A stretch of DNA of 44,501 nt from Blattamonas nauphoetae (taxonomy: Eukaryota; Preaxostyla; Oxymonadida): positions 1-44,501 of the forward strand of contig JARBJD010000475.1 in NCBI GenBank assembly GCA_033064195.1, written 5' to 3'. The notes beneath the pieces are model-generated. The model was not told where the DNA came from. It saw only the letters and a list, made by a program, of their open reading frames with translations, and did not search any database. Below, piece by piece: positions 27,837-36,944 of this stretch (positions are counted from its first letter, which is position 1; each line of letters opens with the position of its first letter). The position numbers were made by a program, and so were the translations under genes.

Positions 27837-28140
27837 GAAGTAGTGGTATAAGCGAAATGGGAACCAAACTGGCATAGGTGATACTCCTAGGAGAATTGGA
27901 ACGAGAAATCATTTTGAATCTCAGAGCCAATTGATTTTTTTTAATATGACTCATTCTAATTTCCATCTCACTTACTACTGAAAATATTGACATTTCAAAG
28001 TAGTCAATATTTAGCCGTAAATTCAAAAATAACGGCGAAAAACTGACCTCTTGAAAAGTGTCTTTTTTGAAGCAAATTTTGAGTACTTTTAGAAAACAAC
28101 GTCGATTTCTTTTTTTATTCAATTTTTTAATTTGTATAAA
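27837..28140. other. Spacer between the two Polinton copies
   Basis: No gene. It starts with 21 bp (27837-27857) nearly matching 2842-2862 at the end of the host gene. Its last 90 bp resemble the region before 3148 and end in TTTTTTAATTTGTATAAA. Confidence 0.5.
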
Positions 28141-28734
28141 ATGAGCAGCGTCTTGACACCAACACAACTCCTAGAAATTTTGGACAAAGAAGATTTGAAA
28201 ATGAAATCACCTCCAACTCTCAATCGACAAGGAACAACATATCTCACAGGAAGCACTTTCGAATACTATCTCGAAGAGAAACCAGATGAAACTTATCAAG
28301 TGTACGTCAATAGTTTCGTCAAAGGATACAGACCACATCTGAATCGCCAGAAATATCTTCGACCAGCAAATCGTTGCACAAAAGAGAAGCTTATTGAATC
28401 AATGAAAAATGAGAATTGTGAACTCATTTCTGAATACACTCATTCAAGTACTCCAGTAACATATCGACATGAAGGAATTGAATGGATAGTAATCCCATCA
28501 AAATGGATGAAAGGATTCAGAACTCATCAGAACAAACGAAAACGATACACACAATCGTTTGTTGAAAATGAATTGAAAAAAGAGAATTGTGAACTCATTG
28601 GAACATACACAAAGGTACTTGAGCCATTCAAATATCGCGATTTACGAACAAAGAATGAGTATTACGTTCGCTTGGACAATTGGTTGTATTTTGGAGACCG
28701 TCCTCACTTGAGAAAGTACCACGAAAGGTCATGA
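28141..28734 (+). CDS. Three-repeat domain protein, Polinton-type
   Basis: 197 residues; the ATG follows TTTTTTAATTTGTATAAA. Three repeats of the type seen at 5646: SFVKGYRPHLNR, SKWMKGFRTHQNKRK and NWLYFGDRPHLRK close them, and YTQSFVENELKK with NCEL(I/V)G is shared with the 5646 protein nearly word for word. No Cys pairs for zinc. It has no break and uses the family's start motif, so it may be a left-end gene of this or a sister element. Function unknown; nucleic-acid binding is inferred from resemblance to phage-type repeats. Confidence 0.65.
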   Translation: MSSVLTPTQLLEILDKEDLKMKSPPTLNRQGTTYLTGSTFEYYLEEKPDETYQVYVNSFVKGYRPHLNRQKYLRPANRCTKEKLIESMKNENCELISEYTHSSTPVTYRHEGIEWIVIPSKWMKGFRTHQNKRKRYTQSFVENELKKENCELIGTYTKVLEPFKYRDLRTKNEYYVRLDNWLYFGDRPHLRKYHERS

Positions 28735-30583
28735 AAATACTGAAAATCTATTTTTGACCACAAATCAGTCGAATCCAATGTGAGAACCATTTCGAAAAAT
28801 TCTGCAAAAAATTCTAAAATCTTGGGGACACTGTCGGTCCTCGATCAAGACAATCCTGATGAAAATCGGTTGAGAATTCGTTGAGCTACGTACCGAACTT
28901 AGGTCGAAAAAGTGACGAAAAAGTCGATGTTCGGATTTCGCCACTATGAACCGCTTTATGGCTCAAATTGTGTTCAAACACGTTCTAAAATTACGAAATT
29001 GATGTTGATAGGTGAAATTTTAGGAAAAAAGCACTTTTGAAAAAAAAGTTTGATCCGACCCCACAACATATTGTGAAAATGACAAAATTTTTAAGGAGGA
29101 GAAAGTGACGTCTCGCTCTTTTCCAACACGTCACTTTTCGCCCTCTGATGGTCTCAAAACGTGTCAAATTGGTAGTGGACAGGTATTCGCGTCATTCGGT
29201 TCTGACGATCCTCGACACACGATCGTTTTCACAATTTTTTGTCAATTTTCATTTCTCATTAATTTCCTTCAAACCACTTCGCAATCGTACTAAAACAACC
29301 CTTTTTTGAGAATTCTGGTTTTACATCACCTATAGTTCGCTCTGGAGGGTCGGTTTTTCGATCACACCTCTGACGTAACACTTGCACCAACATTTTGACA
29401 CTATAGATTTTTTGATCCGATTTTCACTGCAAATCCTTCTTTCTCGCGGTATGAGTAAGGTGTGCTCAAATTTTGAGGAGATTTTGTCGGATAGTTCTCC
29501 CATAAAGTCACTTTTTCATGTTTTCACTTCTCAACTTTTGACAGTTTTTGTCACTTCAAAACCGACTGTAGTCCCTTTCATTTCATCACTTTCTCTCCCC
29601 ATTTCACATTTGATCTCTTCACCATTCCTCTTCATTTTGCTCATATCACTTCCATTTTGTGGGCCGTTCTCACTTCGCTAGCACATCATTTTAGTCAACT
29701 TTTCATCACTTTTTTCACAAAAACAGAGTAAAAGAAAGCGAAACAAGCATGAACGAAACGGGCAAGTATGAAACTGAGAGGGAAATTGACGAACGTGAAA
29801 ATGACGTGAAATGTGACACCAATAGTGAAAATGTCGCTTGTGTTCCGGTTTTTCTCTCTTAAAAACAACGAAAATGATTCAAAAATGTACGTGATATGAT
29901 GAAGATTACGGAAAAATTCCGAGATATGAAGTGAGCCGTTGAAAGTGAGTTCTCGGTAAAAGTCCGGAATCTTCACTTAACGGAAATTAGTGTGTTGAAT
30001 TTGAGAAAAAGTTTGAACGAACTGAGTATGAATGAAGTGGTTCAAAACAGTAATCAACGAGAAAACGAAGACGGAAGTGGTCCTGAAAATGAAAACATAA
30101 CGAGTGAAAATGAAGTGACAATTCGGTTGAAACTAGTGAAAACAGAGCTGAAACAAGATAAAAATGATGTCGATATGGTGAAGAATGCATACTTTTACCG
30201 AGATCTGGACCCGGTTGTGAAACCTCAAATATCTCTGCAAAAGTCCGGAATCTTCAAAAAACGGAGCATACCACGATGATCTCCAACTGCCAACGGATCC
30301 AAAACGCACAGAATCGGAACGAAACAAGCACTCTTGAGAATTGAGTGATCGAACCCATTGATCCTCGTTTCTAGTGACAAATCCAAAACTGAGAAAACAA
30401 CGAATGAAAATTTATTTTTGAATTTTTTAATTTGTATTAAATGAATCCAACTGCGATGTACAACGAAAGACGTCGAGTATGTTCAGAACAAGCATTGATT
30501 GAATCAATGAGAGAAGAGAACTGTTCGCTAGTCTCTGAGTATGTCAGAAATAATGTGCCGGTGACGTATGTTCATGAGGGAGT
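28735..30583. repeat. Terminal repeat of copy 2 (adhesin end)
   Basis: Collinear with 3927-5788. Blocks at 28757-28985 and 29455-30583 are closely similar to it; 28985-29450 is diverged. It ends inside the start of the repeat-domain gene (YVHEG), after which the S74 gene's upstream motif follows. No gene is seen between 28735 and 30440. Confidence 0.65.
30441..30583 (+). pseudogene. Orphan 5' piece of repeat-domain gene
   Basis: Matches the first 47 codons of the gene at 5646 because that gene straddles the inner edge of the terminal repeat. It is a by-product of the repeat, not a separate gene. Confidence 0.7.
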
Positions 30584-30600
30584 TCAACTTTTTATTTTCA

Positions 30601-31500
30601 ATGAAAGAGCAAACAGAAATGAATCGACAAAAATACAATTCACAAATGATTGAGAAAATGATTGATCATAATCTCTCGACAACCAACGAGAATACAGCAG
30701 TGATTGACTCACTTCAGAAGACAACAGAAGCACACAAGTCAGCGATATCTTCAATCCAAAAAGTAGTCAGCACAAATGGATCGATCACGACAACAGAAAT
30801 TGGAGGATTGATCAATGTGAATGGAGCGAAGTGGAATATATCAGAGGGATCACTTCCAAAGTATCCTGGAACATATCCGGCATCAACATTTAAGTCTGGC
30901 ATTTCAATTTCACAATCGATTTCAGAAACCTCAGGAATTCAGTTCAATGGTGATGGTATCATTATGTGGTCACCGTGTGACTCACCAGCTTTGTATTACT
31001 ACGATGAGGACACGGGTTCAGGAGTGTTTTCAATATCCACAACAGGAAGTTTTTCTCAGCTGTCAGACAGAAGAGTGAAAAGAAATATTGAACCATACCC
31101 CGATGTTCTTGAACAACTGAACAAAGTCGAAATTGTTCGCTACCAATTCAACACATTCGACTCAAAGATCAACAAAGTGACAAAACAAATTGAAAATGAG
31201 ACGGATGAAGAACACTTGAAGAACTGCAAAGAGAAATGTGAATGTCTGAAGAAGGAAAGTGAGAAGAAACACATTGGAGTGATTGCTCAACAGATCCAAG
31301 AAATATTTCCTGAAGTCGTGAATGATTCCAATCCAGATTGTCTTCAAGTTGATTATGCTGAACTCTCTTGCTTCTGTATCAAAGCCATTCAGGAACTGAG
31401 TAGCATTGTCGGACAACAACAGACACTCATATATGAACTCATTCAAAAATATAATTCCCTGATCGAAACAATGACTAGTAAAATGACTCCGTCATCATAG
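30601..31500 (+). CDS. Tail-fibre-like protein with S74 domain (copy 2)
   Basis: 299 residues, open throughout, close to the copy 1 protein, with the same SDRRVKRNIEPY start of the chaperone domain and a C-terminal coiled coil. Differences cluster in the early stalk region and at the extreme C-terminus. Confidence 0.85.
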   Translation: MKEQTEMNRQKYNSQMIEKMIDHNLSTTNENTAVIDSLQKTTEAHKSAISSIQKVVSTNGSITTTEIGGLINVNGAKWNISEGSLPKYPGTYPASTFKSGISISQSISETSGIQFNGDGIIMWSPCDSPALYYYDEDTGSGVFSISTTGSFSQLSDRRVKRNIEPYPDVLEQLNKVEIVRYQFNTFDSKINKVTKQIENETDEEHLKNCKEKCECLKKESEKKHIGVIAQQIQEIFPEVVNDSNPDCLQVDYAELSCFCIKAIQELSSIVGQQQTLIYELIQKYNSLIETMTSKMTPSS

Positions 31501-31512
31501 AAATGCGAAGCA

Positions 31513-31923
31513 TTAATACTCCAACATGAGATCAACCAGAAATTCATAGTACTCATTGATTATTTTTCCATTGATGGTCTCGGTTGTTTCCATCTCAATT
31601 GATTCACCAGAACTGTCTTTAAACCAGATCTTCACTATGGACGGTCGAGTACTTAATTCCCACTTCTTTCGCTTCGCAATCTGTTCGTTACAGAAAGCAA
31701 CAAATGAATCATTGAATGCATCAGTCTGAATCCAATCACCATGGATTGTGATGTGCTGTGGAATATCCTTTGAAATCACTATTGTTGAACCAGTAATCTC
31801 TTCCTTCACATGAATGAGTTTACAGTCGAGGAAATGAACATATTTTTGGTTTCGAGAATTGGTAAAATCAGGAGGGAGTTGAGCAGTGTGAGAATTCTGA
31901 ATTGAGAAATAGCGTTTCACCAT
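31513..31923 (-). CDS. 136-residue structural-cluster protein (copy 2)
   Basis: Nearly identical to 26393-26803, open throughout. It lies tail to tail with the S74 gene, here with a 12-bp gap instead of an overlap. Confidence 0.65.
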   Translation of the reverse strand: MVKRYFSIQNSHTAQLPPDFTNSRNQKYVHFLDCKLIHVKEEITGSTIVISKDIPQHITIHGDWIQTDAFNDSFVAFCNEQIAKRKKWELSTRPSIVKIWFKDSSGESIEMETTETINGKIINEYYEFLVDLMLEY

Positions 31924-31992
31924 TTGTGATTTCTACAAAAATAAAATATTCAATTTAGTAATATGACTCTGTCATTCTAGAAATGCTATGCA

Positions 31993-33681
31993 TTAATATC
32001 CTCTCTTCACTTCTTCATATGCTTCCTGGAGTCGACGATCAATGACATATCGCACTCGTGGTTGTCCATTCTCAATCCAAAACAACCAGTATGTAGCCTG
32101 ATGCAATGCCAAAATGGGTGGAGGAGGACCTTCTGGAGTTGATGTGAAATATGGATCCAGTTCACCCTGATTGATTGGTGTTCCTCTGAACACAATATTG
32201 ACTGATTCTGCTGTCGAAATACCTTCTTCACCACCAGCGATTTCACTTCGATCTGTTGGAACCATGAAAGTAAAACAAGTTGCATCTGTTACTGGTTTTG
32301 TTCTCTTGTAATCCTTTCCTTTATAGTCAAACACACGAGTTGAACAAATTGAATTCTCAAACTCTTCCGTTGCGGAACAACCAATGAAATCACCATTCAC
32401 CATCATCATTTGATAAAACTCTGGTGATATTGTTGACATTGGGAAATTGGGATAATTATTTCCTAGCATTTCGAAGTGACCAACATAATGAGGATTTCTG
32501 AAGACTGTACACTCATTTGGTCTATCGGGGAATAAGCACATTAGATTCATGAGATTGTTGAGTTTGATACTGATGTTTGATCGAACTCCCATTGCTGTTG
32601 CTTTTGATTGAAATGATTGAGTGTCAATTCTTTCTGCTTTCAAGACGTACAATGTCTTTGAATACATGTTGAAGAGGGATTGTTTTGTTGCATCAGTGAT
32701 TTGATATCCGTAACAAATAGTTGAGACTTTATCAACTGATGAAGAAAGAACAGTGTAGGTGACTTCTTTGGTCAATATCTCTGCGACGGCAGTGCTAGGT
32801 GCCTTATAAGTGTATTTATCGCTAACTTTCAGAACTGGATTTCCAATTTGTGTAAATTCCTGTGTTACGGGAGAAAAGTCTCCCTCAGACATCAAGAATG
32901 CGTTGGATAGATCCGAAAGGGTTGTCAAGTCTTTATCTGGAAACACTTCACGGGAACCTTCGGTTGATTTTCGAATGACAGTTGAAGTTTGAATAGGACA
33001 ATACACAAGTGAATCTGTTGTCAAATGAAATCTCAAACGTAAATTACCAAAGATGGAATTTGGATATTGGTCAAAGGTACTCAGTGGAAGGAGATTCACA
33101 AATGGAATAACGAGTGGAATTGTCGCAGTGATTTCTTTTTGGCCTCTATTGATTGGGACAAAATAGAATCCGCACACACTCTGATCCATTCTCTGAACAT
33201 TTTCCCACAGACTGTAGCAATGTTTCATATTGTTTTTCTCTTCGTACGACTTGAATGTGTGATACAGAAAAGATTCATGAATGTGATTGTTCTGAAGTGA
33301 ATTGTCAATAATGTTTCCATGACTGTCGACGAGTCTCATATCTCGAATTGCATCTGAGGATGATTTGTATCCGACGAATATTCCGTGTAGTCCGACGTAA
33401 GCTCCCGAGTCACCAACCTGATGAAAACTTGGAACAGTGATCGTGAGATCAATGCGTAAATGACTTTTCGAAAACTCAGTCACATCATGTCCGTCATAGC
33501 ACAGTGGAACTTCAATCTCATCTCCAATTCTGCATGGCATAGGAGGATTTGTTGGATGCACTTCTTGGATGGAGTAGATGTGAGGTTCTGAATCCCACTG
33601 TTTTGGCATGTACGATTGCACTTCGATTTGCTCAATTAATGTCGATGTTGGTTTGGATTGATTTGATCTGATACTTCTCAT
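31993..33681 (-). CDS. Second capsid-like protein (copy 2)
   Basis: 562 residues, open. Same framework as 24658-26352, but the three islands (about 33366-33440, 32729-32990, 32270-32340) carry different sequence of almost the same length. Confidence 0.7.
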   Translation of the reverse strand: MRSIRSNQSKPTSTLIEQIEVQSYMPKQWDSEPHIYSIQEVHPTNPPMPCRIGDEIEVPLCYDGHDVTEFSKSHLRIDLTITVPSFHQVGDSGAYVGLHGIFVGYKSSSDAIRDMRLVDSHGNIIDNSLQNNHIHESFLYHTFKSYEEKNNMKHCYSLWENVQRMDQSVCGFYFVPINRGQKEITATIPLVIPFVNLLPLSTFDQYPNSIFGNLRLRFHLTTDSLVYCPIQTSTVIRKSTEGSREVFPDKDLTTLSDLSNAFLMSEGDFSPVTQEFTQIGNPVLKVSDKYTYKAPSTAVAEILTKEVTYTVLSSSVDKVSTICYGYQITDATKQSLFNMYSKTLYVLKAERIDTQSFQSKATAMGVRSNISIKLNNLMNLMCLFPDRPNECTVFRNPHYVGHFEMLGNNYPNFPMSTISPEFYQMMMVNGDFIGCSATEEFENSICSTRVFDYKGKDYKRTKPVTDATCFTFMVPTDRSEIAGGEEGISTAESVNIVFRGTPINQGELDPYFTSTPEGPPPPILALHQATYWLFWIENGQPRVRYVIDRRLQEAYEEVKRGY

Positions 33682-33727
33682 TTATAGAAAAATAAAAAAA
33701 AAATACAATATCTTTTTTTTGTCATTT

Positions 33728-35593
33728 TCAATTTGGAATGATTCCCAAATCTTTGTGCAACGCTTTCAGTGTGTGATTAGGATAGTACTCAACTTTTGGT
33801 TCACCTTTGCTATATCGTAATACCCACCACGTTGTTGCAGTTGTGGCTAATATTGGTGCTGGAGGATGAGTAAATGTTGTCATATCACCACCACTCTGAC
33901 TTGGATTGTATACATTGTAGTATGTGTCGAGATTGCCTTGATAGATTGGATGTGATCTCAAAGTGACCGCAGTGTTTCCTTTTGAACTGATGGAATCATT
34001 GCAGTTCGTTGGACATCCACTTCTCTGAGTAGGAAAGCACAGAAGGAAGTCAGTGTTGTCATGAACTGGACGAACTCTGGTCATCGTTTCATTGGGATAT
34101 GTTCCGTCACCAGTGAGTTTCTCTTCAACGAGAGAATCCGTCAGTGATCGCTCCAAATCATCAGGAACAGCTAGGTACGAATCGAGATTGAGAGTTGATA
34201 ATGCGAACTGATAGAAGCGAGCTCCAATAGTTGTAGTCGGTTGTTCTGGATAATACCTGTTTTGTAAAGTCACTTGGATGTTCTTCTGCATTGGATTGTG
34301 GAAGCAAGTGACTTCATTGTCGTAATGACGGAAGAGGAGCATGATATCCTTAGCATTCACCACTACCATTTGCTGAGTACAATCAATTCCTGTTGCCGTT
34401 GGCGTCTTCTGAAATGGATAGAATGAGATCTTTTCTGCTGGAATTGTTCCAGGACGATTTGTGTACATCTCTACGAGTTTCTTTATCGCACCATCTTTCA
34501 TTTTGTATCCAACACTCATGCAATACACATCATCAATTCGATAGTTTGTGACGTTCAATGAGATGTACTGATCCACGAATTCAGGTTCTGTTGTCACGAC
34601 ATTGGCTGTTGAACAAACTATGTCTTTTGTGACAGTTGGTTGGAGAAATGATTGACCAATTTGAACGAAGTTCTTTGTGCATGAGGTTACGAGATTGTTT
34701 AAGAAATATGGACGATGTTGAATACAATTGAGAATTGCTGCCTTAATAGTTGGTGCTGCTGCTGTTCCAGTTACGAGTGATGATAGTGTATCTTTCAAAG
34801 TGAGTTCAGGATTCACGGAACAACAAACGAACGCATCTTCATTCATGTGCACACTCAATTTCAAATCACCAAAGAGACATTTTGGATAGTCAGTCATCCC
34901 TGAGAAAATGAGAAGATCTTCAAGATTAATCGACACACGAATTGGGACATCAATAGTGTCTTGAAACACTCCTGTTCCAGACGTCGTTGTGAAAGCAGAT
35001 ATTGGAATATAAACACCAGCAACAGATTCATCATGAGTCCAAGCATTTTTCCAAGGTGTGTGACAATGTTTTCGATTCTCCAATTGACTCTTTGGTTTGA
35101 TCATGTTGTAGATGTGAGACTCCATTGAGACATCATTGTTTGTTGTGCTGATGATTCTCTGATTATTGTGAAGAACAGTAAGGTCACGAAAGATTGATGC
35201 CGAATGTTTGAGTCCAACAAAGATGAAGATTCTCTCATTCATATACGATCCAATTTTACCAGCTGTTGTTTGCCAATTATTGACTTTCAGTGTTGCTGTC
35301 ATTGTGAACGTGATAAACGAATCATCAATTTGACAAATGTCCTGATTACCAGTCAGTGGAATGATTATCTCTTGTCCTGTGTAGAATCGTGCATTCTCTG
35401 ATGGTTTCAATTCCTGAATCGAAGTACTATGTGCTCCATCATTCATGAGGTAATTAATGTGATGTTCGGACATGAGTTGTTGTTGTATTTGACCCATGTC
35501 ATCTCTTGTGTATTCTATCCTTCCAGTGGTATTTCCAGTTAATGATGATGCTCCAGTTCTTTTGTTTGTCAGATGTGTTATATGCGAGTTCAT
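33728..35593 (-). CDS. mcp: Major capsid protein (copy 2)
   Basis: 621 residues, open, about five residues different from copy 1, plus a slightly different C-terminus. Start chosen after the TTTTTATTTTTGTTAAA motif. Confidence 0.75.
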   Translation of the reverse strand: MNSHITHLTNKRTGASSLTGNTTGRIEYTRDDMGQIQQQLMSEHHINYLMNDGAHSTSIQELKPSENARFYTGQEIIIPLTGNQDICQIDDSFITFTMTATLKVNNWQTTAGKIGSYMNERIFIFVGLKHSASIFRDLTVLHNNQRIISTTNNDVSMESHIYNMIKPKSQLENRKHCHTPWKNAWTHDESVAGVYIPISAFTTTSGTGVFQDTIDVPIRVSINLEDLLIFSGMTDYPKCLFGDLKLSVHMNEDAFVCCSVNPELTLKDTLSSLVTGTAAAPTIKAAILNCIQHRPYFLNNLVTSCTKNFVQIGQSFLQPTVTKDIVCSTANVVTTEPEFVDQYISLNVTNYRIDDVYCMSVGYKMKDGAIKKLVEMYTNRPGTIPAEKISFYPFQKTPTATGIDCTQQMVVVNAKDIMLLFRHYDNEVTCFHNPMQKNIQVTLQNRYYPEQPTTTIGARFYQFALSTLNLDSYLAVPDDLERSLTDSLVEEKLTGDGTYPNETMTRVRPVHDNTDFLLCFPTQRSGCPTNCNDSISSKGNTAVTLRSHPIYQGNLDTYYNVYNPSQSGGDMTTFTHPPAPILATTATTWWVLRYSKGEPKVEYYPNHTLKALHKDLGIIPN

Positions 35594-35634
35594 TTTAACA
35601 AAAATAAAAAATTTCATTTATGCTTTAACTCTAG

Positions 35635-35934
35635 TTACTTTTTCTTTTTTGGTTTCTTCGCTTTTGGTTTCAGCTTTTCTTCCAGTTTCAGTATTTCTCC
35701 TCTGAGCTTGTTCGCAACTGCAGTGTTTCCTTCATTCATTGCTTGCTCATACTGAGCCATCTTTTCTGCATGGATTTGCTGATCCGATTTCACATCTGGT
35801 ATCATCTCAACACCTGTCTGTGCGACCTTAGAAATCAGTGGTCCAACGAAGGGAATGAGATTCAGAAATGGAGCTCCAACTCTGAGTATGTTTTTGCCAA
35901 CTGCTGCTAATTTTGATAACCAACCTGGTGCCAT
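35635..35934 (-). CDS. Small MAPG protein 2 (copy 2)
   Basis: 99 residues, amphipathic N-terminus and Lys-rich tail, about two residues different from copy 1. Start follows TTTTATTTTACTAAA. Confidence 0.65.
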   Translation of the reverse strand: MAPGWLSKLAAVGKNILRVGAPFLNLIPFVGPLISKVAQTGVEMIPDVKSDQQIHAEKMAQYEQAMNEGNTAVANKLRGEILKLEEKLKPKAKKPKKKK

Positions 35935-35971
35935 TTTAGTAAAATAAAAATATTCGAATACTAGTGAATGA

Positions 35972-36280
35972 TTATCCTTTGAATTGAATTTTGGAATTTG
36001 ACGAGAGTGGCATATCATCATTTGAGAATCGTCCATTTCGTGGAGGTTCGTACTCGATCATCTGCGGTTTTTGTTGACGATTGATCGCCTTATTCTGTTG
36101 ATAAACGTCCATCATTCCTCCTAATCCATTGAGTATTCCACCTGCTGTTTGTCCAAATTTACTGTTCGTTTGAGAGAGCAATCCACCACCGACTTGAAGT
36201 AATGTTGGAGCTAGAGGTTTGATGAATTGAAAGAATTGTTTGCCGATATTTTTGAGTTTGTTGAAACTTCCTGGTGCCAT
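35972..36280 (-). CDS. Small MAPG protein 1 (copy 2)
   Basis: 102 residues, one residue different from copy 1. Here the ATG follows TTTTTTATTTTTCTATAA directly; the roughly 45-bp longer spacer of copy 1 is missing. Confidence 0.6.
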   Translation of the reverse strand: MAPGSFNKLKNIGKQFFQFIKPLAPTLLQVGGGLLSQTNSKFGQTAGGILNGLGGMMDVYQQNKAINRQQKPQMIEYEPPRNGRFSNDDMPLSSNSKIQFKG

Positions 36281-36316
36281 TTATAGAAAAATAAAAAATA
36301 CAATTCATTTATAATT

Positions 36317-36901
36317 TTAGCGGGGAATCGCTTTCGTCAGAGAAATGCCATAATTGAGAATAGTGTTGTATGCTTCATTGTAGGCAATACTCATATCTTT
36401 GCCTCCAACAAGGATCTTGAAAATGGTTCTAAACACTGGGAGTTTATTGAGACATAAACACTTATCAGACAGGTCATCCAGTTCGATCACCACATCGTTG
36501 ATTCCAGTGAGTGTCGCAATCAGTGCACATAAATCACTTTGGTTTGTGATCAGTTTCTTCGAAGGTTCAATGAGATTATTCAGTAGTTTCTTTTCACATG
36601 CGAATGCATTCTTGTAGACGAGCAATAGCTGATCTTTGAATGCTGAAATGTTCGATGTATATTCTCGCAGTGGGATTGAACGGCTATGAATTGGTGCTGA
36701 TGGATATGTCTCCAGTGGTGGATCGTAAGCACCTGGAACAGTCTCGAGTTCAACAATAGCACTATGTTCATTCCGATCTTCGAGTTTCGATCTTCCGGAA
36801 TTGGATCCTTTGTTATCGATGATGACATTGTTGGTGATTGATGTTGGGACTGAAGAAGAACTTGTGTGTTTCGTAAATTGACAACTTAGAATTGGTTGCA
36901 T
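36317..36901 (-). CDS. Unknown structural-cluster protein (copy 2)
   Basis: 194 residues, open. C-terminal two thirds nearly identical to 21287-21913; the N-terminal part is different and shorter, and the palindromic insert is absent. Confidence 0.65.
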   Translation of the reverse strand: MQPILSCQFTKHTSSSSVPTSITNNVIIDNKGSNSGRSKLEDRNEHSAIVELETVPGAYDPPLETYPSAPIHSRSIPLREYTSNISAFKDQLLLVYKNAFACEKKLLNNLIEPSKKLITNQSDLCALIATLTGINDVVIELDDLSDKCLCLNKLPVFRTIFKILVGGKDMSIAYNEAYNTILNYGISLTKAIPR

Positions 36902-36944
36902 CACTTTCTATAAAAATAAAAAATATATATTTATGTTTTTAAAT

